Shown here: positions 1 through 11,600 of the stretch, one piece after another
Numbering within the stretch: position 1 is the first letter of the stretch
Layout: the number at the start of each line of letters is the position of its first letter
DNA from: Blasia pusilla
Taxonomy: Eukaryota; Marchantiophyta; Marchantiopsida; Blasiales
Reading direction: 5' to 3'
DNA length: 64,000 nucleotides
Assembly (NCBI GenBank): GCA_050084515.1
Contig: CM114272.1
Location: 60,636,001-60,700,000 of the forward strand
The notes under the pieces: model-generated
Database searches by the model: none
What the model saw: the letters and a program-made list of their open reading frames with translations, nothing else
What the model was told of the DNA's origin: nothing
Position numbers and translations under genes: made by a program

Positions 1-579
1 CTGTACTTATGCATTTGCTGAGATTTTTGATGCGTTGGAAGCATCTCAAGATAAGATTTCCAACGCGCTCTTAATCCTCAAAAAAACTCTCACAAGGTGC
101 CTCTAGAAGTCGTGGATGCTCCACAACTTCTCCCTCCATACCCCCTGGTAGCTCACTCTCAACTTAGCGAAGAACTCAACCACGAGGTTGAACCTAGGAC
201 AAACCCAACTAGATGGTGCAACTGCTCTAGTGTGAGTGATCCCTCCTAAAATATCACTAGTGGAAGAGGAAGTAGCCTCTCCTAACTCCTCCTCCTCATC
301 TGGGAACGGCTCCGTCCATGACACATAGTGTGGGTCATAGTAGAGTCGCTATGCCTCAATCTCTTGGGCATATCTTTCGGAGAACTCATGGTAATCATCC
401 ATGGGCGCCCCCTCTAAATGCTCAAACATACTGTTCCATGCTGTAAATGGGTTGAACTCTCTAGAGTTTCTAGCTCGCTGTAAGTTGCACCAACTCCTAA
501 GCTCTACAATGAAGTTGTATAGCTCTATAGTGCCTACAACACTCAAAAACCTACGCGGTCCTCTACCTCGGTTGCCCAA
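1..579 (-). pseudogene. Ty3/gypsy gag remnant, runs off the left edge
   Basis: Two minus-strand open stretches (579-349 and 324-103) resemble the gag part of the gypsy element further right. Both contain the string HLEG, then PMDDYHEF, then an EIEA string, which is also read at about 31869-31700. The remnant is interrupted by stops and its continuation (capsid end, zinc knuckle, pol) would lie left of base 1. The shared gag string shows that two related gypsy copies lie in this region, but the left copy differs enough in sequence to be another subfamily or an older copy. The identification rests only on similarity to the second element, so confidence is moderate. Confidence 0.6.
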
Positions 580-2745
580 CTGGTAGGACCACTCAATGTG
601 TATGGTGGATCATTAACACACTCCTTTGCATGCTCCCCCTCGTCTAAAGAGGACACAAAAGGAGATCAAGGTGGTCTCTCACGTGGAGACCCTCGAAACC
701 TTGCACCACTCTGGGTAAACCCTCTAGAGCTACTCTCAAGTCCACTACCTCGCCTCTCAAAGCCCGAAAGGATGCCGTGATGGCCCTTGTGCCCCTCATG
801 CCCCTCTCACACAATCACTCCCAATCTCGCGAGTTATCCCTCAATCACTCAAACTAAACATGCAACACTCAATCTACACTCTCTCACTAAGACGTGTGCT
901 GTGCGGTAATAAGCAGCGTGGTGCGGCACATGAATTGATCTATCATCTCATCGACAAAGCATCCTTAACTCTAGACATCCCACATAGGTCTATGTCCCCT
1001 AAACCCATACATCATCGATGCTCTCAGTATCAACACGAAACCCAATATCCCAAATAACTTCCCAATACTCAAAAATCCCTCACACGTGTAGGGTAAGAGA
1101 TCAGAATGGGTAGCCTGATAATAATATCGATGTTGCTCCTCGGCAACTACAAATCTCGACCCCAACTCGGTCATGAAGATAACTCCTCCAATCAGCAAGT
1201 CGTACTCCTCTTGTATTGACGTTGCTCAAACCTCCTCGATGTGCGGTGCACGTCCAGCGGTCCGGCGCGGCACTGGCGGCACAAAATGACTACAAATAGC
1301 ATGGCACTCGGGAATAGGATGCGGCACTCTCCGACATACCCTCCTCAATCAGCAACTCACACACTCTGCTCCTTAGTGAAGCGGCTCCGCGATCGAGACG
1401 ATGCGGTGCGGCCACGAGCGGCACGAGGTGGCAATCAACGACGCGTTGTGGCTACGGGCGTCACGACACGGCACTTGATCTTTGTCGAGCGGCTTCCAAT
1501 CACAACATAGCAGCATGAAATGAAAACTCAAACACCATAACTTGAGGTCACCTGCCATCACTCATTGATGACGAAACTGCGATGACGATAACGACCAAAA
1601 AAAGTACGTGGTGGCGGCGTAAGTCAGAGAATCAACGATCATCGTGGAAGAACCTCCACTCCATAATGGCGGAAATGGCAACCAAGGGTGGACAACGGCC
1701 GAACGTGACTATGAACATCGCTAGGCGGCAATGACGGCCGATGGTGGACCGTGGACCGTTGACGATGACGTTTGACCGTTGATGGTGACGGTTGTCCGTT
1801 GACGATGAGTGTTGACCGTTGAAGGTGATGGTTGACCATTGATTGTGATGGTGGATCGTCAATGGCAGACCATTGATGGTGACTTTGACGATGACGGTCG
1901 CCGCTTGCGTAGCGACTTGTGTAGGGTTTGAACAATTTAACCCTAAAAATTGCCTAGCAATGGTAGTTTTTCAAGAATGACCATAACTTTTTGCTCGCAG
2001 TTCCAAATTGTGCATTGTTTATTACAAAGCGTGCACAACTTCACGATCTACGACAATGTCAAAAAATATTTTGAATGTAACATTTCAATAAAAACTGAAA
2101 GGGACTTTTATAAAGCCCAATGTCTCTTTCTCCTTCACAAAATTTGGCAGCGCTTCCACGCTGATTTCTCCAAACAAAAATCTAAAACATGTGAGAACAC
2201 AAATATGCAAGCTACATGGTGCTCCTGAGAGCACCGACATGGAGCAATCCGCCCCCATACTCAATTCCATTGGGCAAAAATCCCCCGTGCCACTCTCATG
2301 TACAAAAAATCAACAAAGAAAAATAGCAAACTCGCACGGCTCTTGCTCCGGTGAGCACTCCCATGAGCCATGAAGCGGGGAACACAATCCCCCAACCTGC
2401 ACCAAACATTGAGCAACCGGCAAGCTCCCCCATGAAGCTCTCTCACTCACTCATCCTCTCTTTTTGTAAAATAAGATCCAATCTCTCTCACAATACCATA
2501 GTTCTCACATGTGTGCACTCTCACATGTCTCTATCAATGTCAAACCAAACCCACTCTCCTAATAAGAGGCTTGGGTTACACTCACAAGGCAAGGGATCAT
2601 AGCTCCGCCGCCTCGTGCCAAAAGTTTCAACAAAGAGAGAATGAGCTCTCAAACTCTCTCTGCTTGGGGTATATCCCTCCCCTCTTCCAAGCTTTCTCCA
2701 TGGTAACCTATGCTCCCAAGTCACCTCCTTGGCTCTTCACCTGAT
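580..2745. other. No gene recognised; probable 5' part of the left gypsy remnant
   Basis: No reading frame here resembles a known protein. By analogy with the second gypsy element, whose gag starts about 1.5 kb inside its 5' LTR, this stretch may be the leader and LTR of the left remnant, but I found no second LTR copy to prove it. A 20-bp minisatellite lies inside it and is listed separately. Confidence 0.35.
1751..1890. repeat. 20-bp minisatellite, about seven units
   Basis: Seven consecutive units of exactly 20 bp can be aligned from 1751, built on a core GTTGACCGTTGATGGTGA that varies by a few bases from unit to unit. The last two units (from 1851) are more diverged. The repeat has no good reading frame of its own. 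Confidence 0.8.
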
Positions 2746-4408
2746 GTAGGAGGTCAAGAGCCAATTACCAAAAATATAAAGTTGATCATATACTCAAAAT
2801 GATACTTACCTAAAATAATAAGTTCCTCAATATGACTCCAAATGAGTTAAAACGAAGATGAAACCTGCTCTCTTAAGTTTCCCGGGGCCTCAGTAGGTCA
2901 TCCTCAACCTCCTGAGTCTGCCCTCCACTACTCGTGAAGGCACTCTACTAGATCTCACCCATCTATCCTAAAAGACGTGACATGTATGAATCTCTTCATA
3001 AGATGTCTTATTTTGTTTGATGATGTGAGTATGGAAGTTGAATGAGGACTAGAATCCTCTATGCAATCGTCTCTTAGGATATCCAATTGATGGAGAATTC
3101 CGTATCTTCCAGGTATAGCTTCACTTGCCTCACTTTATGGAATTTTTTGGGATCTCAATCTTCCACACCATGGACTATGAGACTTTTTCGTGTTGATCAC
3201 ATCTCTTGGTCCTCTATCAAGATTGTTAGATGACACTCCTTGATCATTCTTACCTAGATTTTGAATTGGTTCATTAGGCCTATTAACAATCTAACTACAA
3301 TTTGGTTTTTCATAGAAGCTTGATTATTTCTCATCAAACACCATATCTTTATTGGTGGAAAATGGAAGAATACAAGGATTATAACACATATAACCCTTAG
3401 AATTTATAACAGATCCAAAGAATATACATGCGCAAAAGCTTTGCATGCATGCTCAACGCAAACATTTCAAGATCATTGCATTAGACATTCATGCCTCATT
3501 ATTTATATTTTGGTTGAATTAGAGTTTAAATTTATGATTCTTGATGTGTCTTTTGTTCACAAGACAAGCCAAGTGTAAGGAAAAGTAGAACCAAGGAAGA
3601 CTTATGGAATTGTGATGTATTCCCATGTAAGGAGAAAAACTCATTATCTTATTATAAGTTTTTACTAGGAGTTCCAAAGATGAAGGTACACGATTATGGG
3701 ACTTGGTTGAATGACCTTAAAATCTACTTAACATGAGCTCTCTCGACTTTTCATGCATGAAGATGAGTACACAAGGTACTATTAGTAGCTCGTAATTATC
3801 TTGGAAATCCTATAAAAATTTCTTAACGCAATTTGGTGCACCATCTTTCAGTGAAAACCTTTTTTTATAAAGAGTATGCCCAACTTTTAGAAATTGAATG
3901 CTCTACACTAAAAGCGTATTGGGTAGCCTTTTGGTCTTCTAAATTAATCCCATGTCGCCCATATGCCTTTTTGGTGGTGAAAATGGGGATTTGAGGGTTA
4001 TAGGAGGTATTAGTTGTGGCAGGGATGGGCGTGATCATTTCTTACAAATTCGTAACTAAAGAAATGGTTTGTTTGTTGCTATGTTTTGTGATTTCATTAT
4101 GTATATGTATATATTTCTGCATGCGAAAGTGCTATAAAAGAATGAAGTCACCTTTTATAGCACTTTCGATGGCAAAATGTAACATTTCAATAGATCGATG
4201 AGATCTAGTATAGCGCCTTTGGAGATACTGGAACACATCCTCAGGAGATCATGGATGATCTGCTGAGGGCAAAGGTAACTTGAGAGAGCAAATTTCTCAT
4301 TCGTTTCTGCACATTTGGAGTCATATTGAGTAACTTACTATTTCGGGTAAGGTATCGTTTTTGGTATATTTGACTTTCTATTTTGATAAGTGGCCCTTGA
4401 TCCGCTAC
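2746..4408. mobile_element. DNA-transposon-like element with ~150-bp terminal inverted repeats
   Basis: The sequence at 2746-2899 is an imperfect reverse complement of 4259-4408. Both arms carry the string CTCAATATGACTCCAAAT (read inward) and an outer GTAGnGGTCAAG-like end. The 1.36 kb between the arms holds no transposase frame I can recognise; the best open stretch (4016-4201) is a hydrophobic 61-residue frame without family resemblance. The long inverted ends fit a non-autonomous Mutator-like or foldback element. A copy of AGGTCAAGAGCCAA lies at each end, but it overlaps the arms, so a clean target-site duplication is not established. Confidence 0.6.
4124..4168. repeat. Perfect 17-bp hairpin with 11-base loop
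   Basis: Arm 4124-4140 (CGAAAGTGCTATAAAAG) is an exact reverse complement of 4152-4168, with an 11-base loop. It lies inside the terminal-inverted-repeat element, close to its right arm. The stem is too short for an ordinary plant microRNA precursor; an old insertion footprint or an internal structural signal is equally possible. Confidence 0.8.
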
Positions 4409-5357
4409 AATAGGTCAAGAGCCAAAGAGATAACTTGCGAGCATAAGTTACCGAGGAGAGAGTTTGGGTGATATTCAAATTTCAAAATGTCTGCGGTTCT
4501 TACTTCCTTTATTGTCTCCCTTTACTTGAATTCCCTCTTTTAAAGTGAGATATGTTAATACCATAAGAACCATGTTAGAGGACAAGTGTCAACACCTCAC
4601 CTCCCTCGTGAAAGTTTCTCTAATCATCTTTTATTTACATAGATGGAATCAATTTCAAAGTGGGAAAGTGGATTTTCTACCGCTGCTCGCAATGAAATTC
4701 TATAATGATTTGGAGGGGTAATGAAATGATAATGTGAAATAAATTTAGTGTGTTTATTTGACTCCTAAGGAATAGGGGAAAAATAGGATAATTCTTCAAA
4801 GTGGATCTTATGCTCCTCGCCATGAAATGCAAGTCGAGATGAAATTTAAAAAATGTGTGAGAATGAAATGAGTTGTGACAATGGCTTTCCTCCTAGTATA
4901 TATTTTTAATGAGGAAAGAACATACAAACTCTAGGAATAAAGCGCAGCGCGCGTCCATGCAACGTGACGGCTGAGGCTCGTTTCGGTAGTGTAGTGTCGA
5001 TGAGAAAGAAAGGAAAGACGAAAGGGAGGTGGTGCTGGTTTCCGTGGGGGGAGGGGGAGAGGCAGAGAGCGCGGAAGTACGTACAGAGGCTGTTTGTTTC
5101 TCCTGCGACGCATTTCGAAGAGGATTATGCGCAGCAGCAAAGAAGAGAGAAGAGGGGCAGTGGGTCGAGCTGAATCGATGGAAAGAGACTCTACGCGGGA
5201 GGCAATTGCCGACAGCAGCGCATAGAAGGGAGCGAGAGCAGGGCAAGAGAGGCGAATGCCGGGGAGCAGCAGAGGAGGCGGATTTGGTGAATTGGTGGTG
5301 GTGAGTAGGGAGCGCGACGTAGGAAGGAAATGCTTGGGAGTAGAGTAGGGGTTCCAG
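4409..5357 (+). other. Upstream region of the ASCH gene, no gene seen
   Basis: This is AT-rich DNA that becomes purine-rich and GC-richer from about 4940, which suits a promoter and 5' UTR of the ASCH-domain gene starting at 5358. No clear TATA box could be chosen. The longest frames here (for example 5399-4893 on the minus strand) are low-complexity serine and leucine strings opposite the purine-rich tract and are not supported as genes. Confidence 0.4.
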
Positions 5358-8335
5358 ATGGAGAAGGAAAAGGGTAAGGCATGTTTGACGTTGCATCAAC
5401 CGTGGGCATCACTGCTGGTGCATGGAATCAAACGCATAGAAGGGCGTTCGTGGCCTTCGCCTTTGCGTGGTAAGTCGTAATTTTTCTCTGCTTGCTTGAG
5501 AGAGAGAGAGGTGCAAAAATTGAAGAGGACAGAGCGCCACCACCACTGTGCCATGTTGCTCTGTAGCTTTCACACAGCTTTGTAAGAATTGAGAGTGAGA
5601 GAGGGAATCGGTTGGTATCTCCCGGGCGATATTTTTTGCAACCATCATCTAAAATCAAATTCAGTCAGTGTAGCAGTTCTGAGCTTTGGAATGTCGCTAT
5701 CTTTCTGTGGAAGAAATTCCATTGTTTCGTATCGCCTTTTCGCTCCGACCTTACTGCGTTAGCCTAGAATTCCTTACCCCACTTCGACAGAGAGCAGAGG
5801 TGTAGCCTTCCTTCGATGCCAAATAGCAGGCAGGCTGTGAAAATGCATCTGTGCCGTGAATTTCACATCCTTATCAGTCGTCTTCTTTCTCGGTCTAAGC
5901 TGTGTAAATTTGAGGTATATCACCTATCTTCCCCTTGCAGCTCTGTTGCCCTCAGTGAAACGTACAGCTATAGGCTACACACTAGCAATGGCGTTTTCCT
6001 TCACAATCGTGGGTATAAGAGTTCTTTGCCGGATTTGTAGATGGTGAGAGTCCCCATTAGGTCGGTCGCTCTGTTCAGGAGGCTTCCCTCAATCAGCCTC
6101 AGTATATCATCCAAATTTCAAATTTCCTACTCTGTTCATCCACAGGGTGCTGACCCTCGGATGGAATGGCCCGAGCTGCACTGTGAAGAGCCATCTCTGC
6201 GTATTTCCTGTAGGAAGATGTGTACATGAAAGGTGCAGCCGAACGGATGACAGCTTGCGGTTTTGACAGGCCGACATAGGTAGAGACTACTGTTGATCCC
6301 TCAGCTAAGAGAAGGATTGCAAGATACTTTCACCAGAAATATCTCGTGTATAGTTGATAATTCCAAGATGATCTTGAAAGTTTAGCTTCATTATCCAATT
6401 AAGGAACTCCTATTATCCTTCTATTTTAAGGGATCTGATATGATGGTCAATGTTGGTGGGTTTTCAATGACAGGACGTCTTTGGATCCACGCCGCGTCCA
6501 AGGTACCAGAAGCTGAAACAATACAGGCCATGGAGCAGTTTTACCGTGAAGTTTATGCAGTGGATGGAGTAATTGACATTGAGTTCCCAAGGCACTATCC
6601 AACCTCTGTTCTCTTAGGTTAGTTCTCCTAAACTAAGAAGGAATATAGAACTTGGGTGCACGTTCTATTCTTGGAAGGGAAAACTCAAGATTCAGGTTGG
6701 CAGTGTGCTTATAGTATTTTAGGGAAAAGGTTGTTCATTCTTTAGATGTCCCGAACATGCCAACGGTTGGTGACGGTTGTAGACTGATATGTGGGCTTGA
6801 ACTCCTGGTGCTGCGTTTGATTATGTTTGACATCGGTCTCTCTAAGGCTGAACTTGAAGTGAGGATAGCTCTGCAGTCATAGCAATGTCTGTAACCTCTG
6901 ATCCCTCTCGGTGTACTCCACAGTAGTGAGGTTCACTCATAGATGCTCTCAAGTAGGTGAATCCAGGAAGTTTGTGGTGAATTTCTCGGTTCTCATGCAG
7001 GATGTGTAGACGTTGTGGGCTGCCTAAAGCTGGAGGAGCTTGTCAGTTGGGAAGAACTTTCCAATGGGGTAAGCAGGAGACGTCCTCTCTCGTTATAATT
7101 ATGTTGTTCCAGGGCAGGAGCATCCTTGGAGCTGAGGCAGTGTCTCGAGGAGATCCAGAGTTTTAATAGCTCAACACATTGCTGTGCAGGTCCGACTTGA
7201 AGGGCAGACCGATTATTGTTGGTTGTGCGAGTCTCCACAGGTTTGGAAAAGCCGACTCTGATCCGAAAGGAATTATAATTTTCTTAATGGAGAACTAGGA
7301 GCCTTACCCCAAGTAGAGCCAGTTGGAATATAGTGCCATTTCTCGTATGGCACTGTTCATCAATCCTATCGGTATAATGAAAGGTGTACAGATTCTCTTT
7401 CTGAACCTGCAACTTTTCAATAAAAATGAGTAGTGAAAGGATGATCAGGAAGTTTTGCAGTAGAAGATTATGAGCGTAGAGGAATGGAAAGGGAGAGACT
7501 GAAAGGACCCCAAACTCGAAAGACACGGATAATTGGTGGATTGAGTACATATTAGATAGATGTTCCCTACTTAATCTCATCAGTACATCTTGAAACTGTG
7601 TGGGTGCAGAAACTTGTGATACCGTTGCAAATGCGGGGTCGTCAGGGTGTTTACAATCTCCAAAAATCGGTACGTTTTTCTTAACTATTGTATTACAGAG
7701 AGTGGATGCTTGATTGACATCTGGTGTCTGTAGTAGAGTAGCTGAGATCGGAAGTAGAATGAGGGTGAAACTGGAGGAATGGGTTGCTCTGTATCATATT
7801 GTTGCGGGATCTAATGTAGCAAAGCTGTTTAAGGTTTTTAAACTTTTAATTGGCTTGAGAACTTAGGATAGGATAGTCTTTGATTGCAGTTTTCATTGGA
7901 ATACAGATCTTCGATGGGGCCTCGAGGGCGCTGAGACCAGTACTTGGATCAGTTCCTCCTACGAAATTCCCTCCACTACCGGAGGATGTTTCCATTTCGG
8001 GTGGTTTGCAGAATGGTTCGGTTGAAAGGTCGGAGAGCTCTTTAGGATCTTCAACACCTGCATTAGAAGCTTCAATTGCTGGAGCTAAGCAAGCCGCCTT
8101 ACAGTTTAGAAAGCCAGAGCAACGGATCAACAGAAACAAGTCTCCTGGGCAGTCTACGACATCCTCGTCCTCTTCTTCTATAGGTGAAGGTCCTGAAATA
8201 TCATGGGGCAAGGCTGGCAATTTAGGTGATAGCAGTTCCAGTTCCAGAGCTGAGCGCACAATGCACATGGACTCAGTAAGACCCACCGGTGGTAGGATCT
8301 TAGCCCAAGCAATGAAATCTTTACACCGACAATGA
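5358..8335 (+). CDS. ASCH-domain protein (plant RNA-binding ASCH family)
   Basis: I read six exons: 5358-5469, 6474-6617, 7001-7068, 7190-7240, 7610-7669 and 7877-8335, giving about 297 residues. Phases match at each junction and all introns are GT-AG. The ASCH domain covers roughly residues 9-130. It opens with CLTLHQPWASLLVHG and a GRSWPSP string across the first junction, continues with GRLWIHAASKVPE, and ends near MRGRQGVYNLQKS. ASCH proteins have a PUA-like beta-barrel thought to bind RNA, and the plant members resemble the C-terminal part of the coactivator ASC-1. The start is the first ATG before the domain, only nine codons upstream of it. The last acceptor is the weakest point: 7877 keeps the frame, whereas the stronger-looking TTGCAG ending at 7889 does not. 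The C-terminal third is serine-rich. The gene lies tail-to-tail with the ABC transporter, 336 bp apart. Confidence 0.85.
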
Positions 8336-8671
8336 TTTGGGTGTCATTAGTGGACTGCAACATGTTTACGCCCAGCGAAGTTCGGTAGAATGAAAGAGAT
8401 TTATTGCCCACCAGGACCCGATGTAGAGCTGATATGAGCTCAGTCGAGTGTACAATGCCCCAGAATTAATTAACTCCCAATTCACTTACAGGCAAGTTGG
8501 ATAAATATTGCATGGCAGGCCTGATCTTGCCCATCAGGGCAGTGTAGGCATGGTGGATGGCTCTCTGATGAATTCGAATTAATTTTGGAAAGTTACGCGC
8601 CTCGTTCGGACTTAACTGAACGGGACACCAACAAAGTCTTGCCCATTCCTGTCTACAGGCATCTCGTAGGA
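8336..8671. other. Convergent 3' region between ASCH and ABC genes
   Basis: Short spacer between two converging stop codons. An AATAAA hexamer on the minus strand at 8400-8405 could serve as the poly(A) signal of the transporter gene, 270 bp past its stop. Overlapping 3' UTRs are likely. Confidence 0.4.
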
Positions 8672-11600
8672 TTAAGGTCCTAAAGAGTCGCCACTACAAG
8701 AGTCGCTACTGCAACGAAATGTCCATCGACAGCCTGCGCCTGGTATTCTATTGCTGTAGAATGTAAGAACGTTCGAATGGAAACGTTTGAGGCATGATCT
8801 GTGAGCAACACTTATGTATGTGATGCCGGCAGCCTCAATTTCATGATACAAATTGGCCTGTTACACACAGATGGAGTCGTGAGGAATGTGGGCAGTCCAT
8901 ACGAGGACACTACTACGCTTTCATGGTAAATGCGTACGAAAGAGACACTTCTGCATGTCGGATCCCTAGTGCACATGAAGAGCGATCTTGTAAACTCGGC
9001 AAGAAAGCAAACTAAAAGCACACATACCGCATTCCTGGGGACTTTTGCAATGATTTGGAATAAGACACGATCTGCGAGGTTTACTACTGTAATCGCTCAC
9101 CTCATTCTCTTCATCCATAGCACTCGTGGATTCATCCATTATCGCCAATCTTGGCCGACAGATGAGAAGTCGGGCGACTGCGATACGTTGTTGTTCGCCC
9201 TGAGACAGCGTGGATGCCCATTCCCCGTGCGAGTCCAGAGCTTCATTACTTGGTACAAGATGTTCCAACTTCACGCGCCCCAAGATGCCCAAAATCTCCG
9301 GATCTGTAGGTGGAGGCCTCGGCAGACCGGTTGGGTCTCTTATCACCTCCTCTGATATGCAGTCCACATATTGAGGAATGAAAAATACGAATGTGAGTTA
9401 TGATAGATAAGATTGCCAGCGTCTTCAAGGGTGAATAGGGTCTCGCAAACTCTCAAATGTTAGCCCGGCAGTTAAGGTGAATCACGGCCTTCAAGTTGAC
9501 ACAACGTCACTAAGGAAATCTTGTAAACGTCCTTGTGACGGACTAGTATCCACATTGGACATCCATAAACATTAAAAATAAAAAAGAGCTAGGAGATTTG
9601 AATTGAAACAGCTTGATGATATCTGACTGCAAAGATCACTATCGGCTTACCATAGCTGTCCGTAGCCTTGACCCACGTAGGATACAGAAGCTGCTGTCGC
9701 AGGGAACCAATTACCATGTAAGGCTTCTGGGGTAGAAAGAATATCATGCTCCTGCACCCCCTGTTTGGTTGTCCTTCTCCGTCCGGCTCCTCTTCGATCT
9801 CGCCGAAAACCTTAGGTGGGACCACAATTCGACTTCGTTCCAACTCTGCTTCACCCTCACACCTCAGACAGGTCCTGATGGTACCTCTGCCAGAGTCCCA
9901 AAGTCCTGCAATCGCTCTAAGAAGAGAGGTTTTACCACTTCCACTTGGTCCCATTATCTGTCATCGTACACTTTTACATCAGTCACCAGACAAAGGATCG
10001 AATGAACTCGGGTGAATTGAGCCTGATGTGAATGTTTTCTCAAGGGACTTCCGATGGAGTTAAAATGATGACATGAAATAATTCATTGAGGAAAACTTTT
10101 GGCCTCTAAAGGTTCTCGAAGGACGGACGGTCTTTCTATCAAATGAATGCTGGCCATGCGGAGAAAGTTTGAGGAAACTCACTTAAGCTGGGGTACGGAG
10201 GGTATCAGACTAATGCATTCACTGTACATGGATCGAAACGGCCATGTATCCATGTAATGTCGACTTACCAGCAAATGTTCTCCTTCGTGGAGGACGAATG
10301 TCAGATCTTGCACCAATGTTATGGTATACTGTGGGGTAATCAAAGTCAAGTGCTCCACAGAAATTAGCGGCATAGTCCGAGCATCAAAATCAGAGCAATC
10401 AGATATGTCAATCCTGTTTATCCTTGGACGAGCACCAGCCATTGCAGCTGATGCATTCAATCCCGTTTCTTCATCTCGACAACGTAGTCTGGTGAGGACA
10501 TCGGTAAACTCACCTGTAACATGGAAATGACCTCAAATGTTACAACCAAGCCTTGAGCCCTTGATTATAATCAGTAGCATCAGAGGGCAGGGATGAGAGA
10601 ACTGCTCCTAGATTTGTGATTGGAAATTCAATGGAAGGACTGAGAATTTCTTCAACTTGCCCAATCGATCAACGACTGCAGAGAAAGCAGTTATAGACTG
10701 AAATTGATACACGACGATTGACAAGTCACCCAGTATGTGATCAAATGCTGAGAAGGATTGATTGATAACTCCAAAATCGATATCGCCCCTGAAATACAAC
10801 GGTGCAACGACCGCAGCCGGGAGCAGTTGGATAAAATATCGATATGCACTCGTGAAGAAGTTCAAGTTCCTTGAGACTATGAGTAGTTTCTGGTTAGGAC
10901 ATACGGAAAGAAAGTAAGAGATAATCGAGGTTTCCAAAAAGGCGTAAAAAACAGTGCGCAGTGACTGGAAGACACCTTAGTTTTGGGTTACAGAAGGAGG
11001 ATATGTAAGCGTTTATCAAACGTCAGGTGAGATGTCTTCTTTTTAGTTACAAACCCAATTTCGTCATGTGTTATTTGAAACGAACACCATGGCCTCGACT
11101 ATGGAACTACAGGGACATAGAAAACGTGTGTGACTAATTTGTACGGAAACAGGTACAACATGAACTGAATGGATAGATGAAGGCAATTCTCAATTTAGCC
11201 ATTCAGGATCAATTTGGGATATACATGACCATGAGAATTATTGATCCTTACCCCTTCTCCTGACTCACTACCGCTCCTTCAAAGGATGCCAAGTACAGCG
11301 CAAGTCACAAGTATGAACGAGCTTAATTACCAACAAAGAAAGACTCGTACATATAAGTTGTCCAGAGACTGCTTGAAACAGCGCAAAAGCAGTTGTGTCT
11401 CACTTTCTTCTCCCCCATAAAATGCAATAGATTCCGCATTGTCTCGTGCCCGCACTAGCCCATAGCGAAAATCTGCGTCCCGCTTCTCCTGTATAAAATT
11501 GAGGCCCACCAAATCCTGTGCATCATCACACGTGAAACCTTGAGTCAGTGTTTACGCCGTCTGATTTTGCATGCTTACATATCGGATGAAGTCCACAAAG

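Noticed and set aside
2740-4425. AGGTCAAGAGCCAA at both ends as the target duplication of the inverted-repeat element
   Set aside because: On the left the string overlaps the inverted arm itself, so it cannot be a flanking duplication without redefining the arms.
4893-5399. A 168-codon minus-strand frame rich in Ser and Leu
   Set aside because: It lies opposite the purine-rich 5' region and first exon of the ASCH gene, and its composition is simply the complement of that tract.
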